A DNA stretch of 64,000 bases from assembly GCA_947044405.1 (NCBI GenBank), contig CAMRHE010000197.1, forward strand, positions 682,001 to 746,000, read 5' to 3'. Numbering within the stretch: the first letter of the stretch is position 1; the number at the start of each line of letters is the position of its first letter. Shown here one piece after another: positions 22,788-33,564 of this stretch. The notes beneath the pieces were generated by a model, which worked only from the letters and a program-made list of their open reading frames with translations, was not told the DNA's origin and did no database searches. A program made the translations under genes and the position numbers. Source of the DNA: Leptodactylus fallax (taxonomy: Eukaryota > Chordata > Amphibia > Anura > Leptodactylidae).

Positions 22788-23919
22788 TCCTGCAAAATGT
22801 GAGGAGGCCAAAGAAGGTCCAACAGAAGAAGAAACTGTGATTGGTCACACACTGCCTGTGACAGAGTGGGTCCAGCCTCAAACCAATGAGGTCCAAAGCC
22901 TAGAGGGCTGTGAGATGGTAAATAAGGTGAAGGGTCACCAAAAGTGTGGAAGAAGAGTCCGTAAGAAGACTGACCACGCATATGTTGTCCCAACAGCTAA
23001 AGTGTCTGAAGCCATTGTGGATAACGGTGTTGCTGTACCTGTCTCTAGCCAAATGTCTGGTGGACAAACGGTGAATATTGACTCCATGTTGTCTGTGAAG
23101 GGGGAGTCAGGAAGTAAGAGATGGTTACATGTCACCAATGATGTGACAGTTGTTAAAGACATGCCAGAAAATGTAGTTCAGCGTGAGCTATTTTGTGAGG
23201 GTGTACAGTATGGCCCTCGTGCAGAAGGAGAAGATATTGCAGTACAGAGATTGTGTATCTCAAACAAAGAGGAGATCAAGCAGCCTATGTCTCCTAAACT
23301 TCTAAGCCTTGATGGTGATGGCAAAGTTTGTTTTGAGATGAAGGTTACGGAAAAAGTACCCGTAATACAGTTATACTCTAAAGACATTGGTGTGCATGAA
23401 GTACGTGTTAGTTGGTCTCTGAGCTCCTGTGAATTCCTGATAGGTGAAGATGAAGATTTTTACGGCTATTCACGAAAGGGATCAAAGTCATGCAATGGGA
23501 TGGCTGAAGAGTATCGTGGAAAATGTGATGAAAATGATGTGATCCCCTGTGTGGTGAATTGTGAAGGTGATGGAGTAAAGCTTGCCTTTGCACAGAATGG
23601 CCAGGATCTTGGCGTAGCATCGAAAGTGATGAGAAGATGGAAAACTCGACGGAGCGGAGTTTGGAAGAGAAGACCGCCAGATTGGGACTTCTGGAGAGAC
23701 ACTGGACAGGCATGCAGAGTTGAAGAGGGACTTCATCATAGGATGTCTCGTCCCATTGTAGCTCACCCCATGGGTAGTGAGCTGAGGGGGAGGGTATGTA
23801 AGTATGTGAGCCAGAGGGCGCTGTTGAGCGACCCAGGCCAGGCCAGAAAAGGCCCTCAGCCACGTCTTTGGGTGGTGGCACGCAACTCCAGAGGGGCTGG
23901 AGCATCCTGCAGGAAGTAG
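22661..23919 (+). pseudogene. Frame-shifted C-terminal continuation of the LTR-element protein
   Basis: After the A-run insertion the coding signal moves to the next frame, which reads [20 protein letters not shown] and so finishes the coiled coil. About 370 further codons follow with no family resemblance that I know. They are acidic to mixed, with several Cys and a basic stretch [12 protein letters not shown] near 23640. The frame runs across the purine tract and stops at 23917-23919, about 120 bases inside the 3' LTR. With the extra base absent, a single protein of roughly 1,090 residues would result. No start codon of its own is evident apart from a GTG, so I treat it as part of the upstream gene. 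Function unknown. Confidence 0.7.
23781..23796 (+). promoter_or_regulatory. Polypurine tract
   Basis: GAGGGGGAGGG directly precedes the TGTAAG start of the 3' LTR. This is the expected plus-strand primer for reverse transcription. Confidence 0.85.
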
Positions 23920-24273
23920 TGGAGCAGCGAGGACGGAGAGATAGGCTCTGTCCCACAGAGCTGGCATCCACAGGAGTGGACCAGCGAGGACGGAGAGATA
24001 GGCTCTGTCCCACAGGGCTGGCATCCACAGAGGACTGTTGCTAGAGCTGAGTAACAGTCAGGACAGTTAGGGGCTCAAGGAGTGAGTTAGGCCCTAACTG
24101 TGGCATAGGTTTGTTTGTTGTTTTGCTGTGTTGCAGTTAAGCTGAATAAAGCCACTTTTATTTTACGCTTGGATCATCTGAAAGCTATCTTTCCGGCGCC
24201 CAGTACCATGAACCACTGCTGTCCGGACCAGGAGAAGCCGCCATTTTGAGCTTAATTCCCCCAAATTATCACA
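23797..24273 (+). repeat. 3' LTR, 477 bp, with an internal duplication
   Basis: Same ends as the 5' LTR. It holds a tandem duplication of about 57 bp (second copy near 23976-24032) containing GACGGAGAGATAGGCTCTGT twice. All five substitutions noticed between the LTRs are transitions. The stop codon of the internal reading frame lies inside it. Confidence 0.92.
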
Positions 24274-24277
24274 AAGC

Positions 24278-27200
24278 CTTCATACATGGTTTCCTATCAG
24301 TTTTTCTGCTGCTAATAATCACATTATGGTTGTAGCACATTGTATATTAATCTCTGAAGCAGGGGGACTGTACAATAAGGAGCAGTCTGCCCTCTCCCCT
24401 ATCCATTAGAAGTAGTTTGGTTTGTTTACATGTATTTTTGCCGGAAGTAAATGTACAATAGCAAACAAATAGCTGAGAAAATCTATGTGACCATCATATA
24501 GGAGATCCAGGAACACTGAACTGCAAAGATAGGGCAAATATATGCAGGCATGACAAGGCAAAAAAAGCAATCTATAAGCACAGTCAGGAAAGTTGCTTGC
24601 GGTCTGTGAATAATATCCCATTTGTAGTCACAAAAGCAGCCAGAAGTAGAAGTACATAGAAGACTTTTCTTACATTGCAAGATGTGAGATTTGCATAATG
24701 TTCAGTCCTTTGCACAGAGAAATCAGTTTTCAGACATGTGTGGAGGCTATGAGGAAAATCAACCCCTCATATCGGCATTCACTATGTGAAGAGAGAAAAG
24801 AACCTCCCCTTCAAATTATCGTGATCCTGTCTTGCATCTATGGAGATGAAACTTCCCTAGTAAAATTAGCTAGAAGGGTGACACCTAGTATCAGGAACTT
24901 TAGAGAGGTTTTCCAGACCAAAAGTAGCAAACATTTTTTATTAAAGTGCATTACATTTTGGTCCAAAATCACATGGTATATTATATTAGACTAAGTTGTC
25001 AGAAAAGTTAATGATCATTTAAATGATGATGATTACCACCAGCCTTAAAAAAATCATGGATGCATCTATTTTTTTTCATGGATGCTGATCCATGTCAGCT
25101 ATTTTTACATGCTGTTAAAATTTACAATTGGTTGACCACCCAGCTTTCAGTTTTAAGAAGAGGTTCAGTTCTGGTTTGAGAAGAGTTCTTGAGGTACAGC
25201 TTGACTGCAAATTAGACCTATGACAGTTTAGAGTAAAAAAAAAAAAAATCTAGAAAAGTTCTCATAGGTTTCAGACTACAGTATATTCGCCATATTTTAG
25301 CAGTGCCTATGTGATATCCGCACAGGATGGTGGTACAGTGTAGCCACCTCAGAAAGAACCATACAACTACATGTATACCAGAACAGAACTTTACTGAATT
25401 TGATTGTAGTGTATAGAAACAGATTTTCACATACATAAGTCACAGCACTCCAGAACAGTGATTTCAGTTAAATTTACTCAAGGCAATGGGAAACACTTCT
25501 GTTATCAAATGTGATGCACTTACTCACACTCACAGACTCAGTTTGTCGTTGTTTTGGGATACAGCTGGCTGTTTCCCAGGGCGACGCCACTGGACAGGTA
25601 GAATACATAGGTGTACCTCTAAACCCCAATACAATGCAATAACTTCCCATGTGTAGCAAGTACTCACACAGCTGTAACCTAAATGTCATACTACAGCCTA
25701 CCCTGAGGCACTCAAACCCATTTATTAGTTCTCGGGCCTCCTGTTACCCCCTCACTTTCTTTTTCTGTTCTTTGTTCTTTCTATCTTAGAGAACGGAGTA
25801 CGATACTTGTAATGTTCCATTGTATTGGATATTTTTTTCTTTGCTTCGTACTGTGCGTACTCGATAAAAATAGTTTTAAAACAAACAAACCATAGCCAGC
25901 GTTTGGCCATACCACATGAAAGCGCCAAATACCTTCCCCCATATTACAACTAGGCGGAACCAGAGGTCACCTCCACTTGTCAAGAAAAGACAGTGTCATG
26001 TCCCAGGACTTGGTTTAATTCACTGACATGTATCTGTGATACTGTGTTTGTCTTTGTAGTTTGTCCCTTCTCTCTCTCTGTATCCTTAGCTGTGATGCTG
26101 TAGCTCCTCCTCTCTCTCACTCTGTTTAGTTTCACTTCTTTGTAAGCAACATGTCTGCTCAGCTCCTGGTGATTCATCATCATTTTTCACCTACTGCTGT
26201 ATGAGGTTTTACAAGATTTACCTGGATTAAAGCATCTGGAATCTTATCTACGCCTCCTCAGTTGAGTTGAACACTATCTGATAAATATTCTTGGTGTAAA
26301 TTGCTGGATAGCATAGAGACTACAGGACACTCTCACAACCTCACATTTGCAGCCAAGGTATTGAGTCAGAACAGATAGCAACCAACACATCACACTACAA
26401 AGCAATATCAGTACTTCTGAACATCAGTACGACTAAACATTAGTCAGTACATTGAGCAAAACACTGAGCAAACATCACTTAACAAGGCTTGCTAACTTGT
26501 CTTGGGTAGAGACACACTATATGGCTATCAATGGCCACCCACCTACAGTAAGGTTGCTAACTTGAAAGGTTGACCTTCACTCCTCTCTACATCCCCTTTC
26601 CACCAAAGGTGTATGTTGGAAATGTGAACAGAGCCTAAGTTAGCTAATGATGCTTTGTCAATGCCCATTTCAGCATTTTACCTTGGGTATTGGGTAATAG
26701 ATCTGTCATGAGATATTTTCCTGTATTCAGTTATGCATCTCATATGTCATAACATACATGCAAAGTAAAAACATGACAAATAAGTCAGGACTCAATATCA
26801 CAGCCTTGTCTAATTCAGACACTGTTAGAAGACATTCTGACAAACATAACATAGTCTTAGAGCCTCTGGGTCATTGGAGTGCCATCTACTTCAGGCTCAG
26901 AGGAGCAGGAGCAAACTTCCTGTGGTGAAAAGCCTCAGAAGCTGCACATTCACATCCAGGGTCTAATACAAGGAGGATTGATGTTTGCATAATTAAATAA
27001 GAGACATAATGCAGATTTCCTCCAAGGATGTCTTGATGACAGTCTACATCTGTAAACAGAAGTAAGACCTAGAGGATAACTTCTTTCTTAAGTCACAGTT
27101 TATTATATTTATGCTTCTAACACCATCTTAACCCTTGGATCTGGAAATAAAGTAGTCATCTATTGTAACCATTTTAGAACATACAATTTCAGCAGTAACA

Positions 27201-28440
27201 ATAATCAATGCAAATAGGGTCCCATACCAACATTCAGAATGGACCTTACTGAGAGATCTCAACCGCAGGCACACAGAGCACAGTAAATGATGCCCGAATT
27301 TCCTGGGAAAACATCACTTTCAATTATTATAGTTGAATACTATGGTGGAGCAAAGAACCATAAGATCCCTTCTCCCCTGATCACTCAGTGACCCCCTGCT
27401 GTTAGGGGTTCTACAGAGTCTTGTCCTGTGTTTTTGAGCTACAGGCCTAAATTGACCTTTATCTAAAAACATACTCAGAGAGGAAGCCATGGCAATGCAG
27501 TGACATCATTGTTCCTGCCTGTTCTAAGCTGCTGGGTCGGTACAATCAAGACGATACCAAATATAGTTTTTGTTATGTTTTAACACTCACGCACTTTAAA
27601 ATCCAAAACTTTGAAAAATCTAAAACTTTCTTTAGATCACCATATTGTGGAACCCGTAATTTCTTTATTTTTCCATGTATGTTGCTGTGTAAAGGCTCTT
27701 TTTAAGAAGGGGCAAGTTATTGTTTTGTTAATAGCATTTTGGGAATTGAATGACGCTTTGATCGCTATTTATTAAATTTTATTTGGGAGGGGAAACAACG
27801 AAGAAATGTCATTTTGCTTGTTTTGATTTTTTTTTTCTGCTATGCTGTTCACCATACACCATATGTGCCGCTGCTATTTAGGTGCCTTGGTCGCAATTGA
27901 CATCTACACAGTTAACAGCCAATCGTGGTCTCTTAAGTCCCCAAAGTATAATAGGTGGAGGCCCGGGGAGGTGAAAAAAAAAAATAAATTCATACTCATC
28001 CTTAGCCCCCATATAGATATTGGGAGAGGCAGAGTATAGTATTACTAGAGTGGAGATAAAAGGGACTGAGTTAACATCTATTTATGGCCATCCTCTTACT
28101 GTAGACAAACTGTTACCAAGTCCAGTACCATTACCCACATCTAGAAACCCCTATCTAGAAAGCTGCATTGGTTGTTTGTTACCTCAGTAACATTACATCA
28201 TTTGGTTCAATGATCCTGCGACCTGGAAGTGGCCCGGAGGAACTTCCACAACCATCAGGTACACCACAGGACCCCTCAAACTTGCCCCAACTTGGGAGGT
28301 AGGTTGGAGGTTAAGTGTCTTTTTCTTGCCATTGACAACACAACTACTACTACTTTCATCCTCCGGTTCCCTCCTGTGAGTTGTATGCAGCCTTACTACA
28401 TTGTCAGTAATGATAACCAGCTGAAATTAAACAGTTTCAC
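24278..28440. other. 4-kb stretch without supported genes
   Basis: Only short open frames without motifs are found. A CT-rich part near 26060-26140 followed by a possible polyadenylation region near 26225 has some look of an LTR, but I found no matching TG...CA ends or target duplication. A TAAAGCATCTGGAATC motif near 26228 is the only hint. Confidence 0.4.
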
Positions 28441-28443
28441 TGA

Positions 28444-29431
28444 GGCTGAGTTCACACTGCACTTTTTGCTGAAGAACTGTGAGCAGTTTTTAACTGCAGT
28501 AAAGAGGGACCGCAGCAGCGTCACGCACGCGGAGGGACCATGACTGGGGCGGGCAGTGCAGGGAGCCAGTCGGAGGGTGGGGGCCAGGAGAGGAGGGGGG
28601 AGGAGCTTTTCGGGACTGCTTTTGTCATAGCGGCTAGCCCGCGAAGCGCCATTCCAGGCAGGCGGCGGACGAGTTAAGTTGTCCCTCCCTTGTTAAAAAA
28701 AAAAAAAAAAAGTTTGGTTCAGAGTCACCGTGGCCAGGTGGGCAGGGTCCTTGGAGTCGGTGGTTCAGTGGATTACGGGAGGGGGAGTTAATGGTGGGCT
28801 CCACCCTCCCGTGTCATAGTTCATTAGTGATTTGGTGGCTTACCTGGCGTGGTGGGGGACGGTTACAGGGTTCAATGCCCTGTGAACTGGTATGTGGTAA
28901 TGGGATCATCTTACAATCATGGTGCCGCTGAGCCGGTGGTACGGCTAGCGGTAAGTTCATGTGGTAACGCCAGGATGGAACTCGTTTTGGTTAGTAGCTC
29001 CAAGGACTTGGGCCCTGTTTTTCCTGTATGGTTATTTATGGTATTTATAAAGTTAATATATTTTAATATGTTTTATATGTTAATTGTTTAATAAACACGG
29101 CTGCTGTGGCCGATTTTATCCAACTCCTGTCTTTGTGTTTGTTTTGCGGATCGGGTGTGGGGGAATATAAGAGGTGTACAGGAAGGGATACGGCCAGGCA
29201 GCGGTGAATAAGTAGGTAAGAAATACGGCACCTGCTAATCTGCATTGCCTAGTCATGAGTAGCACATGTTGCAAGGCAGCTCACCCGTATGCTCATGGCC
29301 ATTAAACCAGGGGTTTTCAGTTTAATGGCTGTTATCACATAGGTGAAATGCATAGTAACATGTGCTATGAATTGCTGCAATTAAAGAACGCTTGCAGTTC
29401 TTCATCAAAAAAGTGCTGTGTGAACTCAGCC
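28444..29431. mobile_element. GC-rich DNA transposon with GG...CC ends and TGA duplication
   Basis: The left end GGCTGAGTTCACACTGCACT and the inverted right end GGCTGAGTTCACACAGCACT match, and the similarity continues for about 70 bp. TGA stands on both sides (28441-28443 and 29432-29434). A 3-bp duplication and GG...CC ends suit PIF/Harbinger, though the usual target is TWA. The interior is GC-rich, with an A run near 28696 and an AATAAA near 29090. It has no transposase and might include a nested retro-derived piece. Confidence 0.6.
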
Positions 29432-29434
29432 TGA

Positions 29435-30867
29435 CAAGTGTCATCGTCACAAGATAATCAATGCTATTCACTTCACCTATAATGTTATGGCTGACCAGTA
29501 TATATACTTCAGTGTTTATAGTTTTATTATAAACCCAGGAAATTCCATGTAAGAATGTTTGTAATGACTCCAATATTTGTTGCTCTGTAAAAATTCACCT
29601 TGGAGATGTATTCCCATATCTCTTTCCTTTGTCACGGTCTGTAAAGTGCAAGTTCAGCAGGAATAAAATCACCAGAACATGTACACTATGTAACGTATTC
29701 AGGTTTTCTAATAATAGCTCCTGTAGAGCCCCAAAATCTAAAGCAAGACAAAGAGGGACATTTGTGATTAATGGTGATGTCAGCAACAGAGCAGAGTTGT
29801 GATAACAGCAGTGGACACAGAACAGTTTTATCAGCTCTCCTCCCATTGTAACTTTCTTCCCTTTGTCTGCTTCTGTCTTCCTGCCATGTGTTACAGTCTG
29901 CTAGTATGTTATGTCAAATGAACAATACACATTTTACTATGTGCTTTGCCAAAAATAAAGCATTTCCTCTAAAATTAAAGTGGAGGCGTTGTTGTCTTAA
30001 ATATTTTAAAAAATCACTAGGTTTAAGATGATGCTTTTCTGCCGTTTATTTTCCTCAGATGTATATGCATTTGTAGCTGTACTCCATTAGGTCACAGATA
30101 TAATAAGTGACTCTAGCATAGCTGCATTTCCTATTGGGCTCCTGAGGTAGTATTAAATCCACATCCAGTTTCATCATTCTTACAGCTCTGCTTGTCACAA
30201 TAAACTCCCCATAAAGTCTGTGCATGGAAAACTGAACAGAATGACTGGATTCTACAATTACCTGAACCAGACTGCAGAAACTATTACCACCTTCCCAACC
30301 AAATGTTCCCCTCTTAGGTAAATAAAGAGTTAAATTGTTGTACTGTTTTAAGTGGACGGGGTAGGCCAAAGCTTTATTAAATTCTCTTTTAAATGTCAAA
30401 CTTATAACCTCAGTCATGACGCGGTATGCCGGTAGTAGGTCTCCCTGCGGGCAAGTCCGTCTTCACGTCCACCAAACAGATTCTATACCGCCAACTGTGA
30501 CTTAACAACATAATATCCCAAATACTCTACAAAAGAGAAAAACGTGAGTACTCAATAAAGACCTCATGACAATTCCCATGATAAAAGGGGAGGGAGGGTG
30601 AGACAACTCACTGCTGAGGGGCTGGTAAGAGGGAGCATCAGCAGAGCAGGAGGATAAAACCCTGAGGGGCATACCACTATGTGCAGCATCATAGGGATGG
30701 AAGGGAGGAGCTAAGGGGAACACATGACCAACCTGACACAGCTATCCCACAAACAGCACCCCTACCATAAAGCCTGTATTACAGCCTTCCTGGACACCAG
30801 GATCGAGGGGGAAGAAACCCTGAACCACTACTCTCATCCTCCATCTCTCCAGTCAGTAACATCTTCC
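29435..30867. other. No gene supported
   Basis: A 120-codon minus frame (30055-30417) is the longest. It has no recognisable domain and no flanking splice context I can defend. Otherwise AT-rich. Confidence 0.4.
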
Positions 30868-31076
30868 CTGGATAGGGGAAGGTTTGCGACACATTGCTTA
30901 AAACCCTGCTTACACCCTCTGCGCCGGAAAGCTGTTTTTTTTTTCGCTGGGAACAAAGTCGGACATGCAGAACTTTGCGGCGCACAGGGTGTAAGCTCAC
31001 ACCTGCGCATTGCTTTAAAACTCCATTCAAGTGAATGGGGTTTTAAGCAATGCGTCGCAAACCTTCCCCTATCCAG
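30868..31076. mobile_element. Foldback MITE with about 40-bp arms
   Basis: CTGGATAGGGGAAGGTTTGC at the left is matched by its inverse at the right end. The inverted arms continue through GCGACRCATTGCTTAAAACCC. The loop of about 130 bp is GC-rich and has no coding capacity. Confidence 0.7.
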
Positions 31077-31367
31077 TGTCTATCCAGTTTTCCGACATTT
31101 AGGTCGGATTCGCGGCAGACGGAGTGCCGCCGCAAGTGTGAACCCACCCTAATCAGTCTAGTTTTCCAAGCAGCACAGACATTATCAAGACCAGTGTACA
31201 ATGAATCCCCCCAAGAGTTTTACATGAAGTTTTTGTAAATGCCAAAAGTTTATTGACACAGTTTTGACAATGTTTTTCAGTCTCCCATCAACTTCTATTG
31301 AAAAGGTGTGAATACCACTGATTTTGCACCAGTAATTGACATGCAACTGTACATCATGAAATGCACA
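31077..31367. other. Short unassigned spacer
   Basis: The start, near 31120-31150, resembles the GTGTGAACCCACC ends of other dispersed repeats. Nothing further is recognised. Confidence 0.3.
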
Positions 31368-31369
31368 TA

Positions 31370-32936
31370 CAGTCATGGCCAAAAGTTTTGAGAATGATAC
31401 AAATATTAATTTTTACAAAGTCTACTGCTTCAGTTTTTCTAATGGCAATTTGCATATACTCCAGAATGTTATAAAGAGTGATCAGCTTAACAGCAATTAC
31501 TTGCAAAGTCAATATTTGCCTAGAAAATGAACTTTATCCCCCAAAACACATTTCAACATCATTGCAGCCCTGCCTTAAAAGGACCACCTAACATGGTTTC
31601 AGTGATTGCTCCATTAACACAGGTGTGGGTGTTGATGAGGACAGGGCTGGAGATCAATCTGTCATGATTAAGTAAGAATGACACCACTGGACACTTTAAA
31701 AGGAGGCTGGTGCTTGCCATCATTGTTTCTCTTCTGTTAACCATGGTTATCTCTAAAGAAACACGTGCAGTCATCATTGCACTGCACAAAAATGGCCTAA
31801 CTGGGAAGAGTATTGCAGCTAGAAAGATTGCACCTCAGTCAACAATCTATCGCATCATCAAGAACTTCAAGGAGAGAGGTTCCATTGGTGCCAAAAAGGC
31901 TCCAGGGCGCCCAAGAAAGACCAGCAAGTGGCAGGACCGTCTCTTAAAAGTGTTTCAGCTGCGGGATCTGGCTACCAGCAGTGCAGAGCTTGCTGAGGAA
32001 TGGCAGCAGGCAGGTGTGAGTGCATCTGCACGCACTGTGAGGCGGAGACTCTTGGAGCAAGGCCTGGTCTCAAGGAGGGCAGCAAAGAAGCCACTTCTCT
32101 CCAGAAAAAACATCAGGGACAGACTGATATTCTGCAAAAGGTACAGGGAGTGGACTGCTGAGGACTGGGGTAAAGTCATTTTCTCTGATGAATCCCCTTT
32201 TCGATTGTTTGGAACATCTGGAAAACAGCTTATTCGGAGAAGAAGAGGTGAGCGCTACCACCAGTCTTGTCTCATGCCAACTGTAAAGCATCCTGAAACC
32301 ATTCATGTGTGGGGTTGCTTCTCAGCCAAGGGAATCGGCTCTCTCACAGTCTTGCCTAAAAACACAGCCATGAATAAAGAATGGTACCAGAATGTCCTCC
32401 AAGAGCAACTTCTCCCAACCGTCCAAGAGCAGTTTGGCGCTCAACAATGCCTTTTCCAGCATGATGGAGCACCTTGCCATAAAGCAAAGGTGATAACTAA
32501 ATGGCTCAGGGAACAAAACATAGAGATTTTGGGTCCATGGCCTGGAAACTCCCCAGATCTTAATCCCATTGAGAACTTGTGGTCAATCATCAAGAGACGG
32601 GTGGACAAACAAAAACCAACAAATTCAGACAAAATTAAAGCATTGATTCTGCAAGAATGGACTGCTATCAGTCAGGATTTGGTCCAGAAGTTGATTGAGA
32701 GCATGCCAGGGAGAATTGCAGAGGTCCTGAAGAAGAAGTGTCAACACTGCAAATATTGACTTGCTGCATTAACTCATTCTAACTGTCAATATAAGCTTCT
32801 GTTACTCATAATATGAATGCAATTCTATTTCTGTATGTGATAAAAACATCTGACAAACACACATAAAAACCAGAGGGCAGCAGATCATGTGAAAATATAA
32901 TATTTGTGTCATTCTCAAAACTATTGGCCATGACTG
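31370..32936 (+). mobile_element. Intact DD35E Tc1/mariner element
   Basis: The ends CAGTCATGGCCAAAAGTTTT and its near inverse are flanked by TA (31368-31369 and 32937-32938). The roughly 40-bp inverted repeats differ at only a few positions. The 1,567-bp element contains one uninterrupted transposase frame. It is the only Tc1 copy in the window that could be autonomous. Confidence 0.96.
31743..32759 (+). CDS. Tc1/mariner transposase, DD35E, full length
   Basis: This 338-residue enzyme would bind the element's ends and catalyse cut-and-paste transposition into TA in the nucleus. I chose the ATG at 31743 (ACCATGG context, MVISKETRAV) over an in-frame ATG at 31710, whose extra residues are hydrophobic and unlike the family. 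The N-terminal half has two helix-turn-helix units (GKSIAARKIAPQSTIYRIIK and a second near residues 75-115) joined by the AT-hook-like PGRPRKTS. Catalytic residues are Asp149 (VIFSDESPFRLFG), Asp241 (FQHDGAPCHKAK) and Glu277 ([11 protein letters not shown]). The 35-residue gap between the last two gives DD35E rather than the usual DD34E. A basic KKKCQHCKY end follows. No stop or frameshift is seen. Confidence 0.95.
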   Translation: MVISKETRAVIIALHKNGLTGKSIAARKIAPQSTIYRIIKNFKERGSIGAKKAPGRPRKTSKWQDRLLKVFQLRDLATSSAELAEEWQQAGVSASARTVRRRLLEQGLVSRRAAKKPLLSRKNIRDRLIFCKRYREWTAEDWGKVIFSDESPFRLFGTSGKQLIRRRRGERYHQSCLMPTVKHPETIHVWGCFSAKGIGSLTVLPKNTAMNKEWYQNVLQEQLLPTVQEQFGAQQCLFQHDGAPCHKAKVITKWLREQNIEILGPWPGNSPDLNPIENLWSIIKRRVDKQKPTNSDKIKALILQEWTAISQDLVQKLIESMPGRIAEVLKKKCQHCKY

Positions 32937-33077
32937 TATTGTATGCTATGCAGTAATTGCGTAGGCTCAGAAGTTGTGCCTGTGTGATCATCACAGGATC
33001 CTGGTTGGGGTCTACTGCAACAGGCACAGATGGTATTAATGCAGTGTTCCAATGAGACCCACTGTTAAATAAGTTAA

Positions 33078-33560
33078 AGGGGTATTCCCATGAACATAAC
33101 CATATTTATATTTGTAGATAATTAAAATTTAAACATTTTAGCAAATATAAGTAGTTAAAAATTCTTCAGAGTTTTAAGATTTTCTCTAACTATCTTAGTG
33201 GTGACAGTCTGTTGTCAATGGATACGACCACACATGCAGAAACTTTCTATGGTCTGGGACTTGTCAAAAACCCAGTTATGATTTTCTTATTGTGGACAGG
33301 TTATCAGGCAAGGACACTACATGTATGAGGAGATAACCTGGCCACAGTAAGGGCATCATTGCTGATTTTCTGACCTTAGAAAGGACCTGCATTTATGGTC
33401 GTATCCATTGGCAACTGATCAAGACAACAAGACTGTGATCACAAGATATTAGAGAAAATCTTTAAAACTCTGCATATGTTTAATTATTTATATTTGCAAA
33501 AATGTTTAACTTTTAATTATCTACAAATGTAAAAAAGGTTATGTTCGTGGGAATACCCCT
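33078..33560. mobile_element. Kolobok/T2-like MITE with long inverted arms
   Basis: TTAA flanks both sides (33074-33077 and 33561-33564). The ends are AAGGGGTATTCCCATGAACA-like, and the inverted arms extend about 170 bp, including GTAGATAATTAAAA. TTAA plus AGGGG fits the TTAAAGGRR terminus reported for Xenopus T2/Kolobok MITEs. PiggyBac is the alternative, since it shares the TTAA target. Confidence 0.75.
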
Positions 33561-33564
33561 TTAA

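Larger units (their letters stand above)
19444..24273 (+). mobile_element. Complete non-autonomous LTR retroelement carrying a myosin-tail-like gene
   Basis: Two LTRs (434 and 477 bp) in direct orientation flank a 3.9-kb interior, and AAGC is duplicated on both sides (19440-19443 and 24274-24277). A TGG-type primer-binding site follows the first LTR. A purine tract precedes the second. The LTRs differ by only about five substitutions in roughly 420 comparable bases, plus a few indels, so the insertion is young. The interior has no recognisable protease, reverse transcriptase, integrase or gag. It has a leader with four exact-length 86-bp repeats and one long coiled-coil frame, broken once, related in its middle to non-muscle myosin heavy chain. 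It would need enzymes from an autonomous relative. The retroelement reading is strong; the origin of the gene by capture is inference. Confidence 0.9.

Noticed and set aside
26000..26470. LTR-like region with CT tract and polyadenylation-like motif
   Set aside because: No second copy, no matching ends and no target duplication in the window.
28860..28885. RNA polymerase III box B-like GGGTTCAATGCCC as part of a tRNA or SINE
   Set aside because: No box A at a suitable distance and no cloverleaf. It lies inside the GC-rich DNA transposon.
30055..30417. 120-codon minus-strand open frame as a possible exon
   Set aside because: No recognisable family, no defensible splice sites or neighbouring exons. 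Retained only as a note.
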